A DNA stretch of 64,000 nucleotides from Firmicutes bacterium ADurb.Bin146 (GTDB lineage Bacteria; Bacillota; Clostridia; DUPQ01). Both the position numbers and the translations under genes were made by a program. Positions 18,482 to 26,857 of this stretch are shown here, piece by piece. Every line of letters starts with the position of its first letter. Within the stretch, counting starts at the first letter, position 1. The notes under the pieces were generated by a model that was given only the letters and a program-made list of their open reading frames with translations, was not told the DNA's origin and searched no databases. The stretch spans positions 62,001 through 126,000 of the forward strand of contig MWDI01000057.1 of assembly GCA_002070475.1 (NCBI GenBank), given 5' to 3'.

Positions 18482-18507
18482 AAAGCGATAGAATTATCGC
18501 TTTTTTT
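18482..18507 (+). terminator. Terminator of the hydrogenase operon
   Basis: AAAGCGATA and TATCGCTTT form a nine-base stem with a four-base loop, followed by a run of T. Confidence 0.88.
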
Positions 18508-18540
18508 ATGTTAGAATTAGTATGAAGGCGGTGATATGAT

Positions 18541-18882
18541 ATGGTAGTAAATGATTTAATAACTATATTAAAAGGTCGCTGTTTAACATCAGAATCTGGA
18601 TTAAATAGAGAGATACAATATGTATTCTGTTGTGATTGCAAAAAAGTTGTTAAAGAAAAAGGTTCACAGGATTATGCTTGGGTAAATTCGGATGTTGATA
18701 AGTCATCAATTGATTTAGCTTTAGAAAAATCTATGTCTTGCATTATTATTCCTTATGATCTACCGATAGATGATAATGTTGTTAATTATGCAATATCATT
18801 TAGTTTTCCAATTATTTCTACTGCATATAGCAGTTACAAGATATGTTCGAAAATTTATGAAGCTTTTAAAGAAAGAACATAA
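18541..18882 (+). CDS. DRTGG-domain-like small protein
   Basis: The 113-residue product looks like the free-standing DRTGG domain often found beside clostridial hydrogenase genes. The supporting pattern is an N-terminal MVVNDLITILKGRCLTSESGLNREI, a central segment rich in Asp and Ser, ACIIIPYDLPID-like strand (SCIIIPYDLPID) and a C-terminal ISTAYSSYKICSKIYE helix. The exact DRTGG tetrapeptide is not present. Such domains are thought to sense nucleotides or act with histidine kinases in hydrogenase gene sets, but no function is proven. AGGCGGTGA precedes the ATG. A terminator separates it from hydA, so expression may rely on read-through or on a weak promoter near 18510. Confidence 0.6.
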   Translation: MVVNDLITILKGRCLTSESGLNREIQYVFCCDCKKVVKEKGSQDYAWVNSDVDKSSIDLALEKSMSCIIIPYDLPIDDNVVNYAISFSFPIISTAYSSYKICSKIYEAFKERT

Positions 18883-18928
18883 TCATTTGTCTATTCAATA
18901 ATACATAAATATTTAATATCATTTTATA

Positions 18929-19813
18929 ATGAATGATTTAAGATATAATTTTTCATGTATTGATTTTTTAAATCCAAATGAGAAATATAGATTGTATATG
19001 GCATGTAATAACATATTTGATATATATAAGATGAATAAAGATGAGCTTCATAATATTTCTCTGCTATCAAATGTATCATTCGATAAATTGGATATGATAA
19101 GAAAAATTGATTTTCTAGAATATAGAATATTTAATAATGATATAAAAATTACTGATATCTACTCAGAAGATTATCCGAAAATTCTAAAATATACATATGG
19201 AGCTCCCATTGTTCTATATTACATAGGTACTTTACCTAAAAATAGTATGGTTTCTGTTGTAGGTTCAAGAAATCCAAGTGATTATGGAATAAGGTGTGCT
19301 AAAAACATAAGTTGCAAGTTGTCATTACAAGGTTATATAATAGTAAGTGGAATGGCAAGAGGAATAGATGGTATAAGCCATATTGCAGCTTTGGAAAGTG
19401 GCATTTCAGTTGGCGTTTTAGGAAATGGAATTGATATATGTTATCCATATGATAATAAGCATATTTATAAAATGTTATATAATAAAGGGTGTCTTATAAG
19501 TGAATATCCTCCGCAGAGTTCACCTAAAAAAAAGAATTTTCCACAGAGAAACCGTATTATATCTGGACTTTCTTTTTGTACAATAATTGTTGAGGCAAGC
19601 AATAAAAGCGGTTCATTAATTACTGCAAACTGTGCATTATCTCAAAACAGAGATGTATACTGTTTTCCTAATTATATTGATAATGGATATAATGGAACTA
19701 ATCTTTTAATTAAAGAAGGTGCAGGGGTAATTACTGATGTTGACTTATTCTGTCAGGAGTTAAAGACTATTGAAATTAATTGGAAAAACATTTATTATTG
19801 TAAAGACAGCTGA
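18929..19813 (+). CDS. dprA: DNA processing protein DprA
   Basis: DprA loads RecA on incoming single-stranded DNA. The 294-residue product has the Rossmann-like core with SVVGSRNPSDYG, SGMARGIDGISHIAAL, GVLGNGIDICYP and RNRIISGLS, all typical. The N-terminal SAM-like part is diverged. The ATG at 18929 has no ribosome binding site; an in-frame stop lies at 18914-18916. A TATCAT box (18917-18922) six bases before the ATG gives a possible leaderless start, and a TATAAT overlaps the ATG itself, so the start is uncertain. dprA-topA-trmFO is the conserved Firmicutes order. Confidence 0.9.
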   Translation: MNDLRYNFSCIDFLNPNEKYRLYMACNNIFDIYKMNKDELHNISLLSNVSFDKLDMIRKIDFLEYRIFNNDIKITDIYSEDYPKILKYTYGAPIVLYYIGTLPKNSMVSVVGSRNPSDYGIRCAKNISCKLSLQGYIIVSGMARGIDGISHIAALESGISVGVLGNGIDICYPYDNKHIYKMLYNKGCLISEYPPQSSPKKKNFPQRNRIISGLSFCTIIVEASNKSGSLITANCALSQNRDVYCFPNYIDNGYNGTNLLIKEGAGVITDVDLFCQELKTIEINWKNIYYCKDS

Positions 19814-19825
19814 TTGGAGGCAATT

Positions 19826-21949
19826 ATGACAAAAAAACTGGTTATAGTGGAATCACCCGCAAAAGCCAATACAATTAAAAAATTTCTAGGGGACGATTTT
19901 AGCGTTATGGCCAGTTTTGGTCATGTAAGAGATTTACCAGAAAAAACCTTTGGAATTGATGTCGAAAAAAATTACGAACCCAAATATGAAGTCCTTGCTG
20001 ATAAAAAAGAAGTAGTTGAAAAATTGAAAAAAGCAGTAAAAGACAGCGATTTAACTTATCTTGCTACAGACCCTGACAGAGAAGGAGAAGCTATATCATA
20101 TCACCTTGCTCATTTACTAAAAATTGATCCGAACTCAAAATGTAGAATAACCTTCAATGAAATAACAAAACAAGCAGTAAGTAATGCGATGAATTCGATA
20201 AGAACTATTGATATGGATATGTTTTATGCTCAACAAGCTAGAAGAATTCTTGACAGGATTGTAGGATATAAAACAAGTCCTCTTTTATGGAAGAAGATAA
20301 AAAAAGGATTAAGTGCTGGCAGAGTTCAATCTGTTGCTTTAGAATTAGTATGTGATAGAGAAGAAGAAATTAATGCATTTGTACCTGTTGAATATTGGAA
20401 TTTAATTTTAAAACTAAGTAAAATTTCTGATGATCAGATATTTATAGCAAAATTTTATGGTAAAGATAATGTTAAAGTAAAACTATCAAATGAAACAGAA
20501 GCAACAGAAGTTTATAATTATGTAAACAACAATATTGTTACAGTTAAATCTGTTAAGAAAACAAAAAGAAAAAAATATCCTTTTGCACCTTTTATCACTT
20601 CTACACTCCAACAGGATGCATCAAATAAATTAGGTTTTACCACTTCAAAAACCATGAAAATCGCACAGGAGCTTTACGAAGGTATTGAACTAAAAAATAT
20701 TGGTTCAGTCGGTTTAATTTCCTATATGAGAACTGATTCAACTAGAATATCATCAGACTTTCAATTGGCTACTCGTGATTTTATAAAACACAATTTTGGA
20801 AGTGAGTTTGTCCCTTCAAATATTCCAAGTTACAAAAATTCAAATAATACGCAAGATGCTCATGAGGCGATTCGACCTACTGACTTTAATTATTCTCCAT
20901 CCAAAATTTCTTCAAGCCTCACTAAAGATCAGCTAGCCTTATATACTCTTGTTTATAACAGATATATTGCAAGTCAGATGGCCCCTGCAGAGCTTGACAA
21001 TACATGCGTAGACATTGCATGCGGGCCTTATCTATTTAAATCTTGTGGAAGTATTGTTACATTTAAAGGATACATGACGGTATATGAAGAACAGAAGGCA
21101 GAAACATCGGATCAAGACCAGGATGAATATGAAAATATATACCTTCCTGAGTTAACTCCAAAGGAACAGCTTAATAAACTTGATCTTCAGAAACAACAGA
21201 AATTTACTAATCCTCCTTCAAGATATACAGAAGCCTCATTAGTAAGAATGATGGAAGAAAAGGGAATTGGCAGGCCAAGTACATACGCTCCTACAATTAA
21301 CGTAATAATTAAGAGAAATTATGTTAAAAGAGAAAAAAGATCATTATTACCAACAGAATTAGGTATTACCGTTAATAAATTCATGGTTAAAAACTTTATT
21401 ACTCTTCTTGATTATGGTTTTACAGCACAAATGGAAAAGCAGCTTGATGATATTGAATCAGGAAAAGTAGATTGGATTTCACTTATAGATCAGTTTTATA
21501 AAGAATATATTGAGCAAATAAAAATAGCAGATAAAAATAACAGTAAAATTGAAATATCTACTGATGAATTGTGTGAAAAATGTGGAAAACCAATGTTGTT
21601 GAAGTCAGGCAGATTTGGTGATTTTTTAGGTTGTTCAGGATATCCCAGTTGTGATTTTACCAAAAAGATTGTTGATGATACCGGTTATGCTTGTCCGAAA
21701 TGTAATGGTAAAATTATAAATAAAAAAACAAAAGGCGGAGTAAAATTTATTTCCTGTGAAAATTATCCGAAGTGTGATTTTTCTTCATGGGGTACAATTA
21801 TTAAAGATAGAAAATGTCCAAAATGCAACAATATCCTACTTAAAGTTTATGAGGACAAACAAGCATTGACCAGATGTTCTTCTGATAAATGTGATTATGT
21901 AACGAAATTTGTAAAAGTTACTAAGAAAGGTGAAAAGGATCAGGACTAA
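19826..21949 (+). CDS. topA: DNA topoisomerase I
   Basis: TopA relaxes negative supercoils. The 707-residue protein has the TOPRIM domain (VESPAKANTIKKFLG, DPDREGEAISYH), the active-site tyrosine in SYMRTDSTRIS, EAIRPTD, and three C-terminal four-cysteine zinc ribbons (starting CEKCGKP, CPKCNGK, CPKCNNI). The ATG at 19826 is taken because GGAGG lies just upstream; a TTG at 19814 would include that site. The end overlaps the trmFO start by 20 bases. Confidence 0.97.
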   Translation: MTKKLVIVESPAKANTIKKFLGDDFSVMASFGHVRDLPEKTFGIDVEKNYEPKYEVLADKKEVVEKLKKAVKDSDLTYLATDPDREGEAISYHLAHLLKIDPNSKCRITFNEITKQAVSNAMNSIRTIDMDMFYAQQARRILDRIVGYKTSPLLWKKIKKGLSAGRVQSVALELVCDREEEINAFVPVEYWNLILKLSKISDDQIFIAKFYGKDNVKVKLSNETEATEVYNYVNNNIVTVKSVKKTKRKKYPFAPFITSTLQQDASNKLGFTTSKTMKIAQELYEGIELKNIGSVGLISYMRTDSTRISSDFQLATRDFIKHNFGSEFVPSNIPSYKNSNNTQDAHEAIRPTDFNYSPSKISSSLTKDQLALYTLVYNRYIASQMAPAELDNTCVDIACGPYLFKSCGSIVTFKGYMTVYEEQKAETSDQDQDEYENIYLPELTPKEQLNKLDLQKQQKFTNPPSRYTEASLVRMMEEKGIGRPSTYAPTINVIIKRNYVKREKRSLLPTELGITVNKFMVKNFITLLDYGFTAQMEKQLDDIESGKVDWISLIDQFYKEYIEQIKIADKNNSKIEISTDELCEKCGKPMLLKSGRFGDFLGCSGYPSCDFTKKIVDDTGYACPKCNGKIINKKTKGGVKFISCENYPKCDFSSWGTIIKDRKCPKCNNILLKVYEDKQALTRCSSDKCDYVTKFVKVTKKGEKDQD

Positions 21950-23276
21950 TAAAAAGGTATTCAATATTATAGGAGCAGGTCTTGCTGGGTGTGAGGCTGC
22001 AAATTATTTATCTCAAAAAGGATATAGAGTCAATCTTTATGAAATGAAACCCGATAGTTTTTCTTGTGCTCATAAAAGTAATTATTTTGCAGAATTAATA
22101 TGCAGTAATTCATTGAAAAGTAAATCATTAACTACTGCAAGCGGCCTTTTGAAACAAGAAATGAATATGTTGGGATCTTTAATAATGAAATATGCCTATA
22201 AAAATGAAATACCTGCTGGAACTGCTTTAGCAGTAGATAGAGAAAATTTTTCTAAAGATATAACAGAATATATCAATCAGGACTCAAATATAAATGTTAT
22301 ATCTCAAAGAATTAATGATATAAATACTTTTATTGAAAATAAAAATGAATATACTATAGTAGCATGCGGACCTTTAATATCTGATGAATTAGCTAAAAGC
22401 ATTATTGATATTACATCAGAAAATAGTTTATTTTTTTATGATGCTATTGCACCAACAGTGCTATATGAAGATATTGATTTTAGTAATGCATACATGGCAT
22501 CAAGGTACAACAGTGAAGATAAATCATATATTAACTGCCCTTTAACAAAAGAAGAATATGATATCTTTTACAAATTTGTAGTAAATGCCAAAACAGTACA
22601 GTTAAGATATTTTGAAGAACAGAAAATATTTGAAGGATGTATGCCTTTCGAAGTATTGGCAAAAAGAGAATATGATGCTTTAAGATTCGGTCCTATGAAA
22701 CCAATAGGATTGACTAATCCGCACACAAATTCAAAAGACTATGCAATTATCCAGTTAAGGCAGGATAATATTACAGCAAGTATTTATAACCTCGTAGGAT
22801 TCCAGACAAACCTGACTTTTGCGATGCAGGATGAATTAATTAAACTTATTCCTGCTCTTAAAAATTGTAAAATAATAAGATATGGGGTAATGCATCGGAA
22901 TACATATTTAAATTCACCATTTGTCCTTAATAAATATTATCAAATGCAAAGTGTAAGAAATCTTTTTTTTGCTGGACAGATTACAGGTGTAGAGGGGTAT
23001 CTGCCTTCCGCTTCATCAGGGCTTGTGTCAGCAATTAATTGTTTAAAAGAAGCATGTGATATGAAAAAAGTAGATTTTACTGCAAATACAATGTTAGGAG
23101 CATTTCAAAATCATATTTCCACTATACCAAACAAAAACTATTTGCCGATGAATGCAAATTACGGAATATTATCGCCTTTAGGACAATATATAAGAAACAA
23201 ATCAAAAAAATATGCTGAATATGCAAAAAGATCTTTCCAGACAATAACACAGATTATTTCTTTATACGATATTTGA
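21930..23276 (+). CDS. trmFO: tRNA m5U54 methyltransferase (folate/FAD)
   Basis: TrmFO methylates U54 in the tRNA T loop with methylene-tetrahydrofolate and FAD. The 448-residue product has the FAD motif IIGAGLAGCEAANYL, CSNSLKSKSLTTASGLLKQEM, and the C-terminal PSASSGLVSAIN region, all family features. The only reasonable start is the GTG at 21930, which lies inside topA and overlaps it by 20 bases; later starts would remove the FAD motif. Its 3' end overlaps the convergent gatD by 23 bases, an unusual arrangement with no terminator between. Confidence 0.93.
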   Translation: MKRIRTNKKVFNIIGAGLAGCEAANYLSQKGYRVNLYEMKPDSFSCAHKSNYFAELICSNSLKSKSLTTASGLLKQEMNMLGSLIMKYAYKNEIPAGTALAVDRENFSKDITEYINQDSNINVISQRINDINTFIENKNEYTIVACGPLISDELAKSIIDITSENSLFFYDAIAPTVLYEDIDFSNAYMASRYNSEDKSYINCPLTKEEYDIFYKFVVNAKTVQLRYFEEQKIFEGCMPFEVLAKREYDALRFGPMKPIGLTNPHTNSKDYAIIQLRQDNITASIYNLVGFQTNLTFAMQDELIKLIPALKNCKIIRYGVMHRNTYLNSPFVLNKYYQMQSVRNLFFAGQITGVEGYLPSASSGLVSAINCLKEACDMKKVDFTANTMLGAFQNHISTIPNKNYLPMNANYGILSPLGQYIRNKSKKYAEYAKRSFQTITQIISLYDI

Positions 23277-24003
23277 TTTTTTCAATCATAATATTATTAG
23301 CCTTAGTTTCAAGTGAATCATCTAATTCAATTAAATCCCAATCGCCATATTTCTGTTTTAAAGATGTTTTTAAAATTAAATCTGCTAATCTTGGATTTTT
23401 AGGAAGAAGAGGACCATGTCCGTAAGAAGCAAACACATTTTTGTATCTTACACCTTCAGTTCTATCTATTCCGTTGTTGCCATTCCCATAAATAACAGTA
23501 CCAAGCGGTTTGATGTTATCAGAAATGTATGTCTTGCCTGAGTGATTTTCAAATGCAACGACATCAAACAAACCTTTTTCATCTTCACATCTGAAGATAT
23601 AATCGCCAATCATTCTCTTTTTATCACCAATAGTATTTATATCGATAGCACCAACAAACTCAAGATTTACACCATCCCATGTCTTGTAATGGTTTCCAAG
23701 CAGTTGATATCCTCCGCAAATAGCTAAAAATGTCTTATTCTCTTCAACAGCCTTTTTAATTAAAGGTTTTTTAATAACAAGCAGATCTTCTAGCAGTATT
23801 TCTTGTTCGAAATCCTGTCCTCCGCCAATAAAGAAAATATCATAATCTTCAACATAAAGACTTTCTTTAACTGATATGTTTTGAACAGTACAATCTATAC
23901 CTCTTAATAACAATCTTTTTTTAAGAGTGATTATGTTTCCAATGTCCCCATAAAGGTTTAAAATATCAGGATAAAGATGACATATTTTTATTTGTCTGTT
24001 CAT
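23254..24003 (-). CDS. gatD: Lipid II isoglutaminyl synthase, glutaminase subunit
   Basis: GatD releases ammonia from glutamine for MurT, which amidates D-Glu of lipid II. The 249-residue protein is a CobB/CobQ-like class I amidotransferase: GGGQDFEQ, the nucleophile loop ICGGYQLLG with the cysteine, and YGHGPLLPKNP with the histidine. The ATG overlaps the murT stop by four bases, and AAGGA lies in the murT end. The pair is found in Gram-positive bacteria and argues for an amidated peptidoglycan. Confidence 0.92.
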   Translation of the reverse strand: MNRQIKICHLYPDILNLYGDIGNIITLKKRLLLRGIDCTVQNISVKESLYVEDYDIFFIGGGQDFEQEILLEDLLVIKKPLIKKAVEENKTFLAICGGYQLLGNHYKTWDGVNLEFVGAIDINTIGDKKRMIGDYIFRCEDEKGLFDVVAFENHSGKTYISDNIKPLGTVIYGNGNNGIDRTEGVRYKNVFASYGHGPLLPKNPRLADLILKTSLKQKYGDWDLIELDDSLETKANNIMIEKIKYRIKK

Positions 24004-25370
24004 TCATAAAATTCCTTTAATGAGTATTGTCGTGCAAGCATATTCCTTAAGTTAAACATAGCAGTATAGGTAGGAGTTATAAATACAGGTATATTATGCG
24101 CTAAAGCCTTTTTTAAGAGTTTTATATCATCTTGTTCTATAGTTATATTGTTTATATCAAGTCCTCCATATTTAAGTCTTAAAGCCATATCGTATGCTCT
24201 TGACCCTCCTATGTAAGTGTGAGCAATCTTATCTTGTATATCAAGAAGCTTTTCAAAAGATACATCATATATCCAAGACACGTCAGTTCCATCAGCAGAC
24301 TGGTCATTCAACATGATAACTAATATGAAATTATTATCAATCATTGAGAGATAATTTAGTATCTGATTAAATCCTGCAGGATTCTTTACAAGTATAATGT
24401 TTGTCTGAACATCTTCTATTATAATCTGTTCCATTCGTCCGAAACCGCTTTCAAAGGTGCTAATCGCATTTAAAATATGGAGATCATCAATTTTCATAGC
24501 ATGAAGCACGCAAGCTGCTGCTAAAGCATTATATATATTATGAGCTCCGGGAAGATTCACTCTTACCCTATACTGAGAATTTACGATTTTTAGTAAAATT
24601 TCGCTGCCTTTTTGATCGGTATTTATTAATTCAATAACATGTATATCTGGATTATGACGTCTGTACCCGCAATTAAGACAATTAAATCCGCCAAGGTGTG
24701 CATAAGTTATATAATCATAAGTATACGGATGTCTGCATTTAATACAATATAATGCATCTTTAGGTTCTTTAGTAAGATTATCATATATTTTTTGATCAAT
24801 ACCGAATAATAAAGCTTTTTTTGAAGATAAATCTGAAATGTGTGTACATAAAGAACAGTCTGCATTTATACATAAACAGGCTGACTCACTCTTGTTAATA
24901 CCTTTTATTATTAGATTCAAAGTATTAGTTATTTCACCATATCTGTCTAACTGGTCTCTGAATATATTTGTTATTAGTATGACACTAGGGTTGACATATT
25001 CTGTTACCTGGCTTAGAGCGGCTTCATCACATTCTATTATTGCATAATCATTTCTATTTTTTCCTGTTAAGGAAGATGCTAAACAAAAAGATGTTATAAC
25101 GCCATTGAGCAGGTTAGCTCCTGATTTATTTGAAAAATAGTTTAACCGAGCTTGTTTGAATCCATTCTCAATAATTCTGCATGTAGTAGTTTTACCATTT
25201 GTTCCTGTCACAAGTATAACTTTTATATTTTTTGCTACATGCTTTAGAATATCCTTGCAGAAAAATAATGCTATTTTTCCCGGTAGTGCAGTACCGCCTT
25301 TTTTAATTGCTCTTAACAGATTACATGATATCTTGCAGGACAGTATAGATAAAAAAACATTCAATTTCAT
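24000..25370 (-). CDS. murT: Lipid II isoglutaminyl synthase, Mur ligase subunit
   Basis: MurT activates the D-Glu carboxyl of lipid II. The 456-residue product has the Mur-ligase P-loop VTGTNGKTTTCR, a four-cysteine zinc ribbon (CIKC ... CLNC, near residues 205-225) specific to MurT, and the C-terminal DUF1727-like region with LVKNPAGFNQIL. I place the start at 25370 (MKLNVFL), as in other MurT proteins, not at earlier in-frame starts reaching 25436. This ATG has no ribosome binding site but sits seven bases after an extended -10, so the transcript is predicted to be leaderless. Confidence 0.9.
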   Translation of the reverse strand: MKLNVFLSILSCKISCNLLRAIKKGGTALPGKIALFFCKDILKHVAKNIKVILVTGTNGKTTTCRIIENGFKQARLNYFSNKSGANLLNGVITSFCLASSLTGKNRNDYAIIECDEAALSQVTEYVNPSVILITNIFRDQLDRYGEITNTLNLIIKGINKSESACLCINADCSLCTHISDLSSKKALLFGIDQKIYDNLTKEPKDALYCIKCRHPYTYDYITYAHLGGFNCLNCGYRRHNPDIHVIELINTDQKGSEILLKIVNSQYRVRVNLPGAHNIYNALAAACVLHAMKIDDLHILNAISTFESGFGRMEQIIIEDVQTNIILVKNPAGFNQILNYLSMIDNNFILVIMLNDQSADGTDVSWIYDVSFEKLLDIQDKIAHTYIGGSRAYDMALRLKYGGLDINNITIEQDDIKLLKKALAHNIPVFITPTYTAMFNLRNMLARQYSLKEFYE

Positions 25371-25377
25371 AGAAAGA

Positions 25378-25406
25378 ATTATATCAGTGCGCATATTCAT
25401 AATCAA
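25378..25406 (-). promoter_or_regulatory. Promoter of murT-gatD, leaderless layout
   Basis: On the minus strand TTGATT, 17 bases and TG-A-TATAAT form a strong promoter whose -10 ends seven bases before the murT ATG. This is the best-supported leaderless start in the window. Confidence 0.7.
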
Positions 25407-25443
25407 CTTAAATAATATCAGGATTTTAATAAACAAATTTTCA

Positions 25444-25455
25444 TGATATTATAAT
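25444..25455 (+). promoter_or_regulatory. -10 region of the sigma factor gene
   Basis: TG-A-TATTAT at 25444-25452 overlaps TATAAT at 25450-25455. The transcript would have a leader of only about 10-15 bases before the ATG at 25474, with GGAGG in it. The -35 is weak. Confidence 0.45.
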
Positions 25456-25473
25456 ATAACGAATGGAGGTTTT

Positions 25474-26052
25474 ATGGACTATAGCGATGAACAGCTTATA
25501 AATATGAGCATAAATGGCGATAATTCTGCTTTTGGGATACTTATTGAAAGATACCAGAATAAAGCTTATGCAATATCTATAAAAATAGTCCAAAATCATG
25601 ATGATGCTCTTGACTGTGTTCAAGATTCATTTATCAAAGCTTTCAAAAACCTCAAACAGTTTAATTTCCAATCTTCTTTTAACACATGGCTATATAGAAT
25701 TGTGACCAATACCTCACTGGATTTATTGCGTAAGAATAAAAGGTATCAAAATGATATACCTATAGAAAAACCTATTGCAGAGAATGAAGATGAATATTTT
25801 ATTCAAATTGAGGATTCAAAAGCAGATGTCGAAAATATTACTATAAGTAATGAGACCATAAGAGCTGTCAGAGCCGCTATTAATGAGCTGTCTGAAGATT
25901 TTAAAAAGGTAATAATACTATTTGAAATAGAGCAATTATCTCTTTTGGAGGTTGCTGATATTCTAAAAGTTCCTGTAGGCACAGTTAAATCGAGACTATT
26001 TAGAGCAAGAGATAAACTTGCTTCAATTTTAAAAGAAAAAGGAACTTTTTAG
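25474..26052 (+). CDS. ECF-type RNA polymerase sigma factor
   Basis: The 192-residue protein has sigma region 2 (DDALDCVQDSFIKAFKNLKQF, then FNTWLYRIVTNTSLDLLRK) and region 4 (LSLLEVADILKVPVGTVKSRLFRAR), the minimal ECF layout. GGAGG precedes the ATG. The next gene encodes a membrane protein with an anti-sigma zinc-finger motif, so the two probably form a stress-response pair. It is divergent from murT-gatD, which could be coincidence. Its target promoters cannot be named; no distinct ECF-type motif is obvious before the gene itself. Confidence 0.92.
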   Translation: MDYSDEQLINMSINGDNSAFGILIERYQNKAYAISIKIVQNHDDALDCVQDSFIKAFKNLKQFNFQSSFNTWLYRIVTNTSLDLLRKNKRYQNDIPIEKPIAENEDEYFIQIEDSKADVENITISNETIRAVRAAINELSEDFKKVIILFEIEQLSLLEVADILKVPVGTVKSRLFRARDKLASILKEKGTF

Positions 26053-26089
26053 GCACTGCGTACGTAATATATAACAGGAAGTAGAAATT

Positions 26090-26824
26090 ATGATTAGATG
26101 CAAGAAATGCAAAAAATTAATAAATGAATATCTAAATCAAAATAAACCAGATGAAATAAAGCAAATTCTGGATATTCATCTTGATAATTGTATGTCTTGT
26201 AAAGAATATTACTATTCAGTGCTTTCTGTAAATACAATGCTTAAAGGTTTAAAGAAAGAATATAGTATTAATATAAAAAATGCAGTTTTGGAAAAAATAA
26301 GTGAAGAACAGCCTAAATCTATTATAAATAAAAAAATATATATAAGGTATGCAGCTGCTATTGCATGTATGGCAATTGCTATTGGAGTGTACATATTTAC
26401 CCAAGGCTTCAATAAGGTAAATATGAAAGAAGGTTTAGCTGCTCAAACTCAGGAAATAACTGGTGACCAGAAAGAATACCTCACATTTGGGATAACAACT
26501 AACAATGATTCTGAATCAGCAGACAGATCTTTTTCATCATCAAATACTATTAATTATGATAATCTTATTGTATATAACTATGTTACTGATAAAAATTACG
26601 ATGAAATAATAAAAGATATTGATATTGTTTCAGATGAATTCCTAATTATCGAAGTATATACGCAAGCTGAAAATAATGAGATTTCATTCATATCATGTAA
26701 TTCTAATATGCAGAAACTCGTGCAGGAACTTAATCTTAAAGAAGATATAAAAAGCAAGAATGATGAAAGTATTGTTAGTGATTCAGTCGAATATATTAAA
26801 TTTGTAATAATTTATTCAGACTGA
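26090..26824 (+). CDS. Putative anti-sigma factor, single-pass membrane protein
   Basis: The 244-residue protein has an N-terminal cysteine pair (CKKCKKL) and the zinc-finger anti-sigma pattern H-x3-C-x2-C in HLDNCMSCKEYY. A single membrane segment lies near residues 86-105 (AAAIACMAIAIGVYIFTQG), followed by an outside domain without recognisable fold. Position right behind the ECF sigma gene supports the role. The outside part has PF-type features I cannot assign. AGGAAG precedes the ATG. Confidence 0.78.
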   Translation: MIRCKKCKKLINEYLNQNKPDEIKQILDIHLDNCMSCKEYYYSVLSVNTMLKGLKKEYSINIKNAVLEKISEEQPKSIINKKIYIRYAAAIACMAIAIGVYIFTQGFNKVNMKEGLAAQTQEITGDQKEYLTFGITTNNDSESADRSFSSSNTINYDNLIVYNYVTDKNYDEIIKDIDIVSDEFLIIEVYTQAENNEISFISCNSNMQKLVQELNLKEDIKSKNDESIVSDSVEYIKFVIIYSD

Positions 26825-26840
26825 ATATCCTTATTTTTCA

Positions 26841-26849
26841 TGGTATAAT
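26841..26849 (+). promoter_or_regulatory. Extended -10 element of polA, leaderless layout
   Basis: TG-G-TATAAT ends eight bases before the polA ATG. There is no Shine-Dalgarno and no clear -35. Predicted transcription starts at or within two bases of the ATG. Confidence 0.5.
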
Positions 26850-26857
26850 TATAATAT

